Assembly (NCBI RefSeq): GCF_002087075.1
Contig: NZ_MWSM01000001.1
Span: forward strand, 59,634 to 99,888
From: Streptococcus pseudopneumoniae ATCC BAA-960 = CCUG 49455
Lineage (GTDB): Bacteria > Bacillota > Bacilli > Lactobacillales > Streptococcaceae
Reading direction: 5' to 3'
Length of the DNA stretch: 40,255 nucleotides
The position numbers were made by a program, and so were the translations under genes. Positions 1-7,597 of the stretch are shown here, piece by piece. Within the stretch, counting starts at the first letter, position 1. Each line of letters begins with the position of its first letter. Under the pieces are notes generated by a model that worked only from the letters and a program-made list of their open reading frames with translations, searched no databases and had not been told where the DNA came from.

Positions 1-76
1 ACTGACGAAGTCAGTCACATATATAATCCAAGGTGAAGCTGACGTGTTTGAAGAAATTTTTGAAGAATATAAGTTT
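1..76 (-). repeat. Truncated BOX element (boxB tail plus boxA)
   Basis: The first ~76 bases match, with several changes, the right end of the complete BOX at 12848-13083: the end of a boxB unit (ACTGACGAAGTCAGT), then the ACATATATA junction, the GCTGACGTG core and the TTGAAGAA...GAAGAATAT end of boxA. The rest of the element lies left of the window. The A-B-C order of BOX reads on the minus strand. It has diverged more than the 12.8 kb copy, for example in the part matching the well-known BOX primer region. Confidence 0.75.
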
Positions 77-90
77 TCAAAATGAAAGAA

Positions 91-127
91 AAGGATATTG
101 AGTCATGGCAACTCGATATCCTTTTTT
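91..127. terminator. Bidirectional terminator between bioY and an upstream gene
   Basis: A 13-bp stem (91-103 with 111-123, AAGGATATTGAGT paired with ACTCGATATCCTT) encloses a 7-nt loop and is flanked by a T run on the right and an A run on the left. It sits directly after the bioY stop on the minus strand and can also end transcription entering from the left. Confidence 0.85.
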
Positions 128-662
128 AGTTAGTAAAGTAAGCCTGATTTTTAAGGCGTTGAAGTAGGGGACGGCTAATAAAACTAATAGCCAGAAGTTT
201 GCCAAGGTCTGGAATGATAAAGGGAAGAACCCCCACAACAAGAGCTTTTTCAAATGCCATTCCAGCTAGGAAATGCAAGCTGAGAATCCCGCCGACAAAG
301 ACAAGGGCATCACCCAAGAGGTTTGCAAGAAAAATCTTAACAACACCACTCTTGCTGTTGGTTAGAGAGGAAGTAAGTCCAGAGTAAACGAGATAAAACC
401 AAAGATAGCCTGCAGTAGGGCCAACTAAAGCCTGAAAACCAGCTCCACCTCCTGCAAAGACAGGAAGACCGATAGCACCTAGAAGAAGATAGAGTCCAGC
501 AGAAAGTACAGCCTCTCTCGGTCTAAAGACAGTAGCAATCAAGCCGATTGCAAAGTTTTGCAGAGTGAAGGGAACAGGTCCAATTGGAAGACTGATTTGT
601 GCCAAAACAGCAATGAGAGCAGCCCCAATAGCAGGGATAGCATAAACGTGAGCTTTTTTCAA
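126..662 (-). CDS. bioY: BioY, substrate-binding subunit of a biotin ECF transporter
   Basis: This 178-residue integral membrane protein has the BioY layout: a short N-terminus, about six hydrophobic helices, and the family signature LPIGPVPFTLQNFAIGL near residues 25-43, followed by RPREAVLSAGLYLLLGAIGLP and GPTAGYLWFY. BioY is the S component that binds biotin and docks to the EcfAA'T energising module or works alone; no ecf genes are near. The start is a TTG at 660-662, preceded on the minus strand by GAGG nine bases upstream; no in-frame ATG fits better. It is a single-gene unit with its own promoter and a BirA-like operator that covers the ribosome binding site. Confidence 0.93.
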   Translation of the reverse strand: MKKAHVYAIPAIGAALIAVLAQISLPIGPVPFTLQNFAIGLIATVFRPREAVLSAGLYLLLGAIGLPVFAGGGAGFQALVGPTAGYLWFYLVYSGLTSSLTNSKSGVVKIFLANLLGDALVFVGGILSLHFLAGMAFEKALVVGVLPFIIPDLGKLLAISFISRPLLQRLKNQAYFTN

Positions 663-664
663 AA

Positions 665-696
665 TAGTTAACCTCTTTTCTAATGTATAGTAACTA
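665..696 (-). promoter_or_regulatory. Candidate BirA operator of bioY
   Basis: On the plus strand TAGTTAAC (665-672) and AGTAACTA (689-696) form an imperfect inverted repeat with a 16-bp spacer. This agrees with the known Firmicute BirA operator layout (TGTTAAC-like half sites 14-16 bp apart). It overlaps the region between the -10 box and the ribosome binding site, a position suited to repression by biotinyl-AMP-loaded BirA. One half site has an imperfect match, so this is an inference. Confidence 0.5.
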
Positions 697-723
697 TTAT
701 ACTCATATAGGAGTCGATGTCAA
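696..723 (-). promoter_or_regulatory. bioY promoter
   Basis: Read on the minus strand: TTGACA (723-718), 16-bp spacer, TATAAT (701-696). Both boxes match the sigma-A consensus exactly. Confidence 0.85.
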
Positions 724-862
724 CCATTTTTTAAAAACAAGGTAACAAAAACTGTAACAGCCGATTTTGCTTATTGGTTAAGTTGGATAATTTTTTTGTT
801 GATTCGAAAATTGTCTGTATAGATAATCCTATTTTATTAATAAAAAATATACTAGTAAATAT

Positions 863-891
863 TTGACAAAGTAAAAAATAAGTGTTATATT
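863..891 (+). promoter_or_regulatory. Promoter of the bacteriocin locus
   Basis: TTGACA (863-868), 17-bp spacer, TATATT (886-891) with a TGT extended -10 motif directly upstream (883-885). Transcription should start near 898. A hairpin at 904-923 (GGATGCAT / ATGTGTCC, two G-U pairs, TTAG loop) would then be at the 5' end of the transcript. Confidence 0.8.
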
Positions 892-945
892 AAAAATGTA
901 AACGGATGCATTTAGATGTGTCCAATTTTAAAAGGAGGGGTAGTT

Positions 946-987
946 ATGAGATATTTTAACGACTCTAGATACCATAACGGTGATTAA
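946..987 (+). CDS. 13-residue leader ORF upstream of the bacteriocin gene
   Basis: An ATG at 946 follows a very strong Shine-Dalgarno, AAAGGAGGGG (931-940), and encodes MRYFNDSRYHNGD before TAA. It lies in the 5' region of the bacteriocin transcript, about 100 bases before the bacteriocin start. A hairpin follows (1029-1055, GACTAA / TTAGTC). I do not recognise the peptide. It has no hydrophobic signal and no double-glycine leader, so a secreted pheromone is not indicated by its sequence. A translated leader involved in attenuation or mRNA protection is one possibility. The strong ribosome binding site is the main evidence for translation. Confidence 0.45.
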   Translation: MRYFNDSRYHNGD

Positions 988-1088
988 AAACCTAAATATA
1001 ATCAATTCATATTAAAGTAATATGGAGGGACTAAAAAGGGGACTATTACTTAGTCTTCATCAAATATTTTAATCCAAGGAGAAGTAAA

Positions 1089-1426
1089 ATGAAAAAAGAA
1101 TTAATAAGAAAGCATCTGTTTTTCTAGCTGCAAGTGTTTTCAGTTTTAGCTTTGCTACTGCAGCTAGTGTTGTTAGTGCAACTACAGCACACCCTGCTCC
1201 ATATCCGATTATTGATGTATGGGAATATGGTGTAAATGATAACTATGGTTATTCGAATTACTTTGTTAAGTCTCCAGATAATATTGGTTCAAAATCTTCA
1301 GTAACGAATTTTTGGGGAACAGTTAAAGCTCAGGATAAAAAAGATTATGGATGGGCATATTCAAGTGCAACAAAATCTTGGAACGATGTTCGCTTAAATG
1401 CATATTGGGATTATTATAGATTTTAA
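1089..1426 (+). pseudogene. Lactococcin-972-family bacteriocin precursor, frameshifted in the signal peptide
   Basis: An AAGGAG (1076-1081) precedes an ATG at 1089, but that frame stops after 12 codons. Adding one A to the A6 tract at 1092-1097 gives a 112-residue precursor starting MKKRINKKASVFLAAS, with a Sec signal peptide ending near VVSA and a mature part with the lactococcin 972 pattern: VWEYGVNDNYGYSNY, SSVTNFWGTV, YGWAYSSA and a C-terminal AYWDYYRF. Lactococcin 972 is a Sec-exported homodimeric bacteriocin that binds lipid II and blocks septum formation. The next three genes are its usual partners. As written the gene makes only a 12-residue peptide. The tract could be a true mutation, a slippage or phase switch, or a sequencing error. 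Confidence 0.85.
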
Positions 1427-1446
1427 AAATAATTTATGAAAACAGG

Positions 1447-1474
1447 AGACCCAATTATAAAATAGGGTCTTTTG
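1447..1474 (+). terminator. Weak terminator after the bacteriocin gene
   Basis: AGACCC (1447-1452) and GGGTCT (1465-1470) form a 6-bp stem with a 12-nt loop and only a short T run (TTTTG). It is likely leaky and would set a higher bacteriocin-to-transporter ratio, with downstream genes transcribed by read-through. I see no strong promoter between it and the next gene. Confidence 0.55.
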
Positions 1475-1491
1475 TAATATGGTAATTGCTT

Positions 1492-3474
1492 ATGAAATTA
1501 AAATTATGTATCATTGGATTCTTCTTTTGTTTGATTGCTACAATTGGTCTGGTCACTATTAGTGATACCGAAATCCCCATACCTTTACCAATTGATGGTG
1601 CTTTCTCTATTCAAGGGAAAAGTAATCTTTCTAATAACGAAATATATGAAATGGTTCGTGACTTATCAAAAACGGAAAAGGTTACCATTTACAAGCCAAT
1701 CGTTCAGAGTTCGGGTCAGTTGAAGTATGTAAACTTTGATGATGTAAATAATGAACAATTAAAGTCAGCACCAATAGTAGGGATGTATTACACCCTTGGG
1801 AAAATGGATGTAGACAGTTTGAAACCACTTACGATGACTGGACTACAAACAGTCTATATGGCTTATCCTTGGTATATAGGAGGAATATTACAATTCACTG
1901 GAACTTTAAGAATACTGTTAATGGGTTCCATTTACTTAACTTTATTAGTTGTTTTATTTGTTGTTAGGACGAGGCAGATCAAAGAAGGAGTGATACGACG
2001 TTCTTTGGGCTTGCCTGTATACGATCTTAGAAGAGAGTATGTGATTTCTCTTATTTTTGAACTGATTATGATGGCTTTATTGATGATTTCTTACAGTTCT
2101 TTTTTGGGAAATGGTTTCTTCACTTATAGTTCTAAGTTATTTTTCTCTCTGCTTTTAACGAATTTTATACTATTTCAAATCATTGATCTCATCACCTTTG
2201 TTTTATTTTGGTCGACGATTCAGATTGAAAAGCCCATTGAAATTATCAAAAACAAGGCAAAAAACAAGCTTATTTTTGTCGTATGGCTTGCTATTATTTC
2301 GATTATTATCCTTGTCTCAGGAGTTTTTTTACAAGAAACAAAGAGTAGTCAATCTAGTATGAACATACAAATACAGAATTTAGTACCGTGGGACACAGTA
2401 AAAGACTGGAGAAGGATTGAGTTCCTTGGAATTGAAAGTAACTCTGCTAAAAATGGAGAAGTTAGTGATTCAGATGGTCAGTATCTACAGATAGTTGCTG
2501 CCTTAAAAAACTTAGATTTCTTATATATTGAACGATCTTCGGCATATGTTCCAGATTTTATGAAAACATCTCATGTTTTAGAAGACTTTTCTAAACAATT
2601 AGAAAATGACGGAATAACGAATCCAGAAATAAATAAAGAGTTGATTTATATTAATCAAACAGGTGCTAACCTACAAAATAAAGTGAATGGAACAAACTAT
2701 CATCTTTTAGATAATAAGATAGCAACCATTTATATTCCTGAGAAGTGGAAAGAAAACCAGAAATCTATTGAGAATACAGTTGTAGCAGAACAATTTATTG
2801 GAACAAACTATACAAAAGAACAGCTTGCAGTACAAATAATTCCTGATGGTAATAAAATTTTTTATTTCAATGAGGATGCTGATATCGATCATAAAAATAA
2901 AGATATTTTACCAATGGCAAGTCTAGCAGATAGCAAAGATAATATAGTTGTTGTGTTAGATACAGACAAAATGATGGAAAATAATAAGTTTTCTTTGGCT
3001 AGTAACATACTATATAAATCTCTTTTTAGACCTGAAGCGGTAAAAAAAATAAATGAGATGACTGTCCCGTTGAATTTCTCAATGAATCCAGTAGATGTTT
3101 ACCAAATTGTGAAATTAAAGATTCAATCCTTAGAGCACCAAATTTTACTTTCACAAATCTTGCAGAAGATAATTTACAGCATTATCTTTATACTCATTTA
3201 TCAATATGTCCAACTTTTTATTACTCTAAAACAGAATGAATATGTGAAAAAAATCATTTTGGGTCTTTCAAAAACATATATAGCAATTTCAAGTCTCAAA
3301 TATTTTATGATGACTATTACAATGGTTATTCTATTTACATTTCTTGTGACAGGGCAAATAGAGTTGCTATATATTGGAGCGGCTTCTCTGCTAGTTTTGA
3401 TGTTGTCAATCATAATGAGTTTTAGAAAATTATCTGAAAGCTACACTAAAATTTTAAAAGGAGATGAATCATGA
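1492..3474 (+). CDS. Bacteriocin-associated integral membrane protein (7TM, DUF1430-type)
   Basis: This 660-residue membrane protein lies next to a lactococcin-972-type gene and its ATPase, and matches the bacteriocin-associated seven-TM family (TIGR01654/DUF1430) in size and topology. It has one N-terminal helix (about 5-25), a first external domain, a block of helices around residues 140-285, a second large external domain of about 280 residues, and a final helix block (about 545-650). This resembles a fused FtsX/MacB-type ABC permease, and it is likely the membrane partner of the ATPase that follows, for immunity or export. ATG 1492 is chosen over the in-frame TTG two codons earlier; neither has a clear Shine-Dalgarno. 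The stop overlaps the next start (ATGA). Confidence 0.8.
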   Translation: MKLKLCIIGFFFCLIATIGLVTISDTEIPIPLPIDGAFSIQGKSNLSNNEIYEMVRDLSKTEKVTIYKPIVQSSGQLKYVNFDDVNNEQLKSAPIVGMYYTLGKMDVDSLKPLTMTGLQTVYMAYPWYIGGILQFTGTLRILLMGSIYLTLLVVLFVVRTRQIKEGVIRRSLGLPVYDLRREYVISLIFELIMMALLMISYSSFLGNGFFTYSSKLFFSLLLTNFILFQIIDLITFVLFWSTIQIEKPIEIIKNKAKNKLIFVVWLAIISIIILVSGVFLQETKSSQSSMNIQIQNLVPWDTVKDWRRIEFLGIESNSAKNGEVSDSDGQYLQIVAALKNLDFLYIERSSAYVPDFMKTSHVLEDFSKQLENDGITNPEINKELIYINQTGANLQNKVNGTNYHLLDNKIATIYIPEKWKENQKSIENTVVAEQFIGTNYTKEQLAVQIIPDGNKIFYFNEDADIDHKNKDILPMASLADSKDNIVVVLDTDKMMENNKFSLASNILYKSLFRPEAVKKINEMTVPLNFSMNPVDVYQIVKLKIQSLEHQILLSQILQKIIYSIIFILIYQYVQLFITLKQNEYVKKIILGLSKTYIAISSLKYFMMTITMVILFTFLVTGQIELLYIGAASLLVLMLSIIMSFRKLSESYTKILKGDES

Positions 3475-4094
3475 CAATTGACCTTTTGAACGTTTCAAAA
3501 AGTTTCGGCTCAAAGAAGATCTTTACAGACTTAAATTTAATATTTGAATCTGGAAAAAGCTATGCATTGATTGGAGGTTCTGGCTCCGGTAAAAGTACCC
3601 TTCTTAATATTATAGGAAGATTAGAAAAAATTGACAGTGGGAATGTTTTAGTTGATAAACAAGATATTTGGAAGATAAAAGAAAGAACTTTTTTTAAAAA
3701 TACTGTTGGATATGTATTTCAGAATTATTCTTTAATAGATAACAAAACAGTATATGATAATCTGAGCCTTATCACTAAAGACAAAAAAACAATAACTGAC
3801 GTACTTGAAAAAGTAGGACTGTCAAGTGACTATTTACATCAAAAAATATATGAATTGTCTGGAGGGCAGGCTCAACGTGTAGCTATTGCCAGAATGTTAA
3901 CGAAGCCACGTAAAATTATCTTAGCAGATGAGCCCACAGGAGCTTTAGATGGTGAGATTGGAAAAGAAATCATTCGCTTATTATTGAATGAAATAGCTGA
4001 AGATAAATATGTCATTATAGCGACGCATGATCCAGCTGTCTATAACGAAGTTGATGTGATAATTGACATGAAAGATATAGGGTATAAGTTATGA
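3471..4094 (+). CDS. ABC transporter ATP-binding protein, lactococcin 972 group
   Basis: This 207-residue ATPase has a complete nucleotide-binding domain: Walker A GGSGSGKST (about residues 35-43), Q-loop FQNYSLID, signature LSGGQAQRVAIARM, Walker B IILADEPTGALD and H-loop ATHD. The MacB/LolD-like signature and small size fit the lactococcin 972 ABC group (TIGR03608). The start overlaps the previous stop and the stop overlaps the next start, both as ATGA, so the three genes are translationally coupled. It should power the 7TM protein upstream in bacteriocin immunity or export; lactococcin 972 itself has a Sec signal, so immunity is at least as likely as export. Confidence 0.88.
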   Translation: MTIDLLNVSKSFGSKKIFTDLNLIFESGKSYALIGGSGSGKSTLLNIIGRLEKIDSGNVLVDKQDIWKIKERTFFKNTVGYVFQNYSLIDNKTVYDNLSLITKDKKTITDVLEKVGLSSDYLHQKIYELSGGQAQRVAIARMLTKPRKIILADEPTGALDGEIGKEIIRLLLNEIAEDKYVIIATHDPAVYNEVDVIIDMKDIGYKL

Positions 4095-4591
4095 AAAAGA
4101 AAATTTATATTGCTTTGATCTTTGTAACTGGGGCACTTGCCATTTTCTTTTTTGGAAAACAAATGATTACAAAAGAAAATATCAATAAGCCAACGGTAGA
4201 GTTAACAATCTATACGCTTTCTTCTAGTGATACAGAAAAATGGAATAAAGTGAGACAAGTAGAAACGGAAGAAGCTATATACTTCATAACTGTGAAAGAA
4301 GTATCATCTTCAGAAGAAGTATTTTCAAACATCATTGCAAATGGAGCTGCTACGGGGTTCGGAGTTCGTGAAGAAGAAGTGAAGAAATTCAATAATGGTT
4401 TAGGAGATACCATAGAGGACTCTAAGCATAATAAACTAATTGAAATAGAGTTTTTTACTTTTTCTGATGATGGCGCGGGATTTGTGGTAGCAAACTTTGA
4501 CTACGGTAAAGAAGAGTTGAATTCTCAGAAAAAAGATATAAAAGAATTATATAAAAAAATATATGAATCTTTTAAAGAAAAGAATAAATGA
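4091..4591 (+). CDS. Small membrane-anchored protein of the bacteriocin locus, function unknown
   Basis: A 166-residue protein with one N-terminal hydrophobic segment (about residues 4-22) and a charged, probably extracytoplasmic domain rich in E and K. I do not recognise the family. There is no lipobox cysteine after the hydrophobic segment, so it is more likely a signal-anchored protein than a lipoprotein. ATGA overlap with the ABC gene places it in the same operon, and its position suggests an accessory immunity factor; that is inference only. Transcription ends at the hairpin at 4677-4715. Confidence 0.7.
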   Translation: MKKKIYIALIFVTGALAIFFFGKQMITKENINKPTVELTIYTLSSSDTEKWNKVRQVETEEAIYFITVKEVSSSEEVFSNIIANGAATGFGVREEEVKKFNNGLGDTIEDSKHNKLIEIEFFTFSDDGAGFVVANFDYGKEELNSQKKDIKELYKKIYESFKEKNK

Positions 4592-4676
4592 TTGTATTAT
4601 AATCCTTGTATTTTGCTATGGTTTGTTAATTGATTTTTGCATATCTTACTTCAACATACTATAAAATAAAACATAA

Positions 4677-4715
4677 GAAAACGAGTATCTCCAACTACGG
4701 AAATACTCGCTTTTT
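4677..4715. terminator. Bidirectional terminator between the bacteriocin locus and gor
   Basis: CGAGTAT (4682-4688) pairs with ATACTCG (4703-4709), flanked by AAAA on the left and TTTTT on the right, so it can serve the rightward bacteriocin operon and the leftward gor gene. Confidence 0.8.
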
Positions 4716-4756
4716 GATATTTAGAAGTGTTTTTTGCTCTGCTTCTTTTGTTTCGA

Positions 4757-6103
4757 TTAACGCATGGTTACAAATTCTTCAGATGCAGTTGGGTGAATTG
4801 CCACAGTTGCATCAAAGTCAGCCTTGGTTGCTCCCATTTTGATAGCAACGGCAAATCCCTGAATCATTTCATCAACGCCGTAGCCAATTCCATGAAGTCC
4901 GACAACTTTTTCTTCTGAACCAGCTGTTATGAGTTTGAAACGGGATTCTTGACGGTTGCGAGTGCAAGCAGAGTACATAGATGCAAAGCTTGATTTATAA
5001 ACCTTGATTTGGTCTTGACCGTATTCTTTAATAGCTTGCTCTTCTGTCAAACCAACAGTTCCGATAGCAGGGTGTGAAAAGACAACAGTTGGAATAGTTG
5101 AGTAATCCATTTTTGCAGTAGTTTTTCCGTTAAAGAGACGTTCAGATAGGGTACGTCCGGCCTTGATTGCAACTGGAGTCAGTTCTTTCTCGCCCGTTAC
5201 ATCACCTAGAGCATAGATTCCCTCAACAACAGTATTTTGGTATTCATCCACTTGGATAAAGCCACGTTCGTTCAGAGTCACTCCAGCTTTTTCAAGTTGC
5301 AAGCCCTTAACGTTTGGACGGCGGCCTGTAGCCCAGATAACTTGGCTAGCTGTGTGACTAGTACCATCTTCGAAATGAATGGTAATGCCTTCAGCAGTTT
5401 TTTCTAACTTGGCAGGGACTTTGTGAGTATGAAGTGGTAAGTTTGTTCTTTCCATTTCCTTGACCAAACCTTCAACGATGTAGGAATCAAAATCACGTAA
5501 AGGGCGATCACGGCGAACAAAGAGGTCTGTCTTGACACCAAAAGTGTGGAGTACTCCAGCTAATTCAACGGCGATATAACCAGCGCCTAGAATGGCAACT
5601 GACTCTGGAAGTTCTTCCCAGGCAAATACATCATCAGAAGAGCCACCTAGCTCAGCACCAGGAATATTAGGAATACTTGGATGGGCACCTGTAGCAATCA
5701 CGATATGTTTAGCACGAATCAGTTCACCATTTACGCTTACAGTATGAGAATCTACAAATTCAGCATGACCTTCAATCAAGTCTACACCGTTGCGTTTAAA
5801 ACTGCCATCATAAGAAGAACGAGCGCGATCAATGTAGGCTTCACGATTGCGACGTAGGGTTGCAAAGTCAAAGTTAAGATCAGTAGTCTTAAAGCCGTAG
5901 TCTTCTCCAAATTGATGGAAAGTCTCAGCGATTTGCGCCCCGTACCACATGATTTTTTTAGGAACACAGCCGACGTTGACGCAGGTTCCACCTAATTTCT
6001 TTTCCTCAATAACGGCCGCTTTGGCTCCGTGTTCACCAGCACGGTTCATGGTGGCAATTCCTCCGCTACCTCCACCGATAGCAATGATATCGTATTCTCT
6101 CAT
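4757..6103 (-). CDS. gor: Glutathione-disulfide reductase
   Basis: A 448-residue flavoprotein that reduces glutathione disulfide with NADPH in the cytosol. Visible parts: FAD-binding [13 protein letters not shown] (residues 9-21), redox disulfide [13 protein letters not shown] (38-50), NADPH-binding [13 protein letters not shown] about residues 172-184 followed by RRD, ALGDVTG, and the C-terminal active-site HPTASEEF with the His-Glu pair. Length and order are normal for the family. The start is supported by AAGGAG just upstream on the minus strand. Streptococci import rather than make glutathione, so it recycles imported glutathione in oxidative defence. It is a single-gene unit. Confidence 0.95.
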   Translation of the reverse strand: MREYDIIAIGGGSGGIATMNRAGEHGAKAAVIEEKKLGGTCVNVGCVPKKIMWYGAQIAETFHQFGEDYGFKTTDLNFDFATLRRNREAYIDRARSSYDGSFKRNGVDLIEGHAEFVDSHTVSVNGELIRAKHIVIATGAHPSIPNIPGAELGGSSDDVFAWEELPESVAILGAGYIAVELAGVLHTFGVKTDLFVRRDRPLRDFDSYIVEGLVKEMERTNLPLHTHKVPAKLEKTAEGITIHFEDGTSHTASQVIWATGRRPNVKGLQLEKAGVTLNERGFIQVDEYQNTVVEGIYALGDVTGEKELTPVAIKAGRTLSERLFNGKTTAKMDYSTIPTVVFSHPAIGTVGLTEEQAIKEYGQDQIKVYKSSFASMYSACTRNRQESRFKLITAGSEEKVVGLHGIGYGVDEMIQGFAVAIKMGATKADFDATVAIHPTASEEFVTMR

Positions 6104-6157
6104 TGAAAACTCCTTTGTACTCTTTAAAATAGTAGAGTGTCATTTTTTGATAGTCAT

Positions 6158-6186
6158 ATTCTATCTTTTTTTTGATGTGATTGCAA
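6158..6186 (-). promoter_or_regulatory. gor promoter
   Basis: On the minus strand TTGCAA (6186-6181), 17-bp spacer, TAGAAT (6163-6158). Confidence 0.7.
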
Positions 6187-6221
6187 AAATCTGCTACGTT
6201 CAAAAAATTTAAAGAAAAGGC

Positions 6222-6250
6222 TTGCAAAAAATAAAAATAAAGTGTATTAT
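6222..6250 (+). promoter_or_regulatory. Distal promoter of the efflux operon
   Basis: TTGCAA (6222-6227), 17-bp spacer, TATTAT (6245-6250). It lies about 145 bases before the first gene and upstream of the tandem operator-like repeats. Confidence 0.5.
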
Positions 6251-6297
6251 ATATCTAGTACAATAACTAAACAAAAATTCCGAACAATAATTAAATC

Positions 6298-6339
6298 CTG
6301 AAATGTCATTATTTCGTTCTGAAATGTTATTGTTTCAAA
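6298..6339 (+). repeat. Tandem 21-bp operator-like repeat in the efflux promoter
   Basis: Two adjacent 21-bp copies (6298-6318 and 6319-6339) share CTGAAATGTYATTRTTTC, 16 of 21 positions identical. Each contains a dyad, GAAAT...ATTTC in copy 1 and GAAA...TTTC in copy 2. Copy 2 covers the -35 box of the proximal promoter, so a bound regulator would block transcription. No regulator gene sits beside the operon. Confidence 0.55.
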
Positions 6340-6358
6340 TTGATAATTTTTGTATAAT
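6330..6358 (+). promoter_or_regulatory. Proximal promoter of the efflux operon
   Basis: TTGTTT (6330-6335), 17-bp spacer, TATAAT (6353-6358), 37 bases before the first start codon. Confidence 0.7.
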
Positions 6359-6394
6359 ATTGTTAAGAACTTTAAATCAAAAAGGAGTTTCATT

Positions 6395-7597
6395 ATGAAA
6401 AAGAATGGTAAAGCTAAAAAGTGGCAATTGTATGCAGCAATCGGTGCTGCCAGTGTAGTTGTATTAGGTGCTGGGGGGATTTTGCTCTTTAGACAACCAT
6501 CTCAGACTGCTGTAAAAGATGAGGCTACTCATCTTGTTGTTGCCAAGGAAGGAAGCGTGGCATCCTCTGTTTTATTGTCAGGGACAGTAACAGCAAAAAA
6601 TGAACAATATGTTTATTTTGATGCTAGCAAGGGAGATTTAGATGAAATCCTTGTTTCTGTGGGCGATAAGGTTAGTGAAGGGCAGGCTCTAGTCAAGTAC
6701 AGTAGTTCAGAAGCCCAGGCGGCCTATGATTCAGCTAGCCGAGCAGTCGCTAAGGCAGATCGTCATATCAATGAACTCAATCAAGCACGAAATGAAGTCG
6801 CTTCAGCTCCGGCTCCTCAAGCCTCTGCGCCAGCAGGAGGAGAAGATGCAACGGTGCAAAGCCCAACTCCAGTGGCTGGAAATTCTGTTGCTTCTATTGA
6901 CGCTCAGTTGGGTGATGCCCGTGATGCGCGTGCAGACGCTGCGGCGCAATTAAGTAAGGCTCAAAGTCAGTTAGATGCAATGACGGTTCTCAGTACCCTA
7001 GAGGGAACTGTGGTCGAAGTCAACCACAATGTTTCTAAATCTCCAACAGGAGCTAGCCAAGTAGTCGTTCATGTCGTAAGTAATGAAAACTTGCAAGTTA
7101 AGGGAGAACTATCTGAATATAACCTCGCCAACCTATCTGTAGGTCAAGAAGTAAGCTTTACTTCTAAAGTGTATCCTGATAAAAAATGGACTGGGAAATT
7201 AAGCTATATTTCTGACTATCCTAAAAACAATGGTGAAGCAGCTAGTCCAGCTGCCGCAGCTTCTGGTAATTCTGGTTCTAAATATCCATACACTATTGAT
7301 GTTACAAGTGAAATCGGTGATTTGAAACAAGGATTCTCAGTAAGTGTTGAGGTCAAAAATAAGAGTAAAGCCATTTTGGTTCCTCTAACAAGTGTTGTGA
7401 CTGAAAATGATAAGAATTATGTCTGGGTGCTTGACGAGCAGAAAAAGGCCAAGAAAGTGGAAGTTGGTTTGGGCAATGCTGATGCAGACAACCAAGAAAT
7501 CACTTCAGGTCTGACAAATGGAGTCAAGGTCATCAGTAACCCAACGTCTTCCTTGGAAGAAGGAAAAGAGGTGAAGGCTGATGAAGCAACTAATTAG
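6395..7597 (+). CDS. MacA-like periplasmic-adaptor (HlyD-type) efflux protein
   Basis: 400 residues. ATG 6395 is chosen because AAAGGAG lies eight bases upstream and the protein then begins MKKNGKAKK followed by a transmembrane anchor (about 11-31). Next come the lipoyl half (LDEILVSVGDKVSEGQALVKY), a helical hairpin region with Ala/Pro-rich insert (about 120-200), the second lipoyl half with LSTLEGTVVEVN, a beta-barrel and a membrane-proximal domain. It is the adaptor of a MacAB-like ABC pump; the corresponding pneumococcal operon (Spr0693-0695, SP_0785-0787) has been studied structurally and linked to antimicrobial-peptide and antibiotic tolerance. The stop lies 17 bases inside the next gene. 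Confidence 0.9.
   Translation: MKKNGKAKKWQLYAAIGAASVVVLGAGGILLFRQPSQTAVKDEATHLVVAKEGSVASSVLLSGTVTAKNEQYVYFDASKGDLDEILVSVGDKVSEGQALVKYSSSEAQAAYDSASRAVAKADRHINELNQARNEVASAPAPQASAPAGGEDATVQSPTPVAGNSVASIDAQLGDARDARADAAAQLSKAQSQLDAMTVLSTLEGTVVEVNHNVSKSPTGASQVVVHVVSNENLQVKGELSEYNLANLSVGQEVSFTSKVYPDKKWTGKLSYISDYPKNNGEAASPAAAASGNSGSKYPYTIDVTSEIGDLKQGFSVSVEVKNKSKAILVPLTSVVTENDKNYVWVLDEQKKAKKVEVGLGNADADNQEITSGLTNGVKVISNPTSSLEEGKEVKADEATN

Noticed and set aside
1022..1072. 16-codon ORF (MEGLKRGLLLSLHQIF) before the bacteriocin gene
   Set aside because: No Shine-Dalgarno precedes the ATG and it overlaps a hairpin; chance ORF.
1486..1491. TTG start two codons before ATG 1492 for the 7TM bacteriocin-associated protein
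   Set aside because: Neither has a Shine-Dalgarno, but ATG followed by basic residues and a hydrophobic helix is the more ordinary start.
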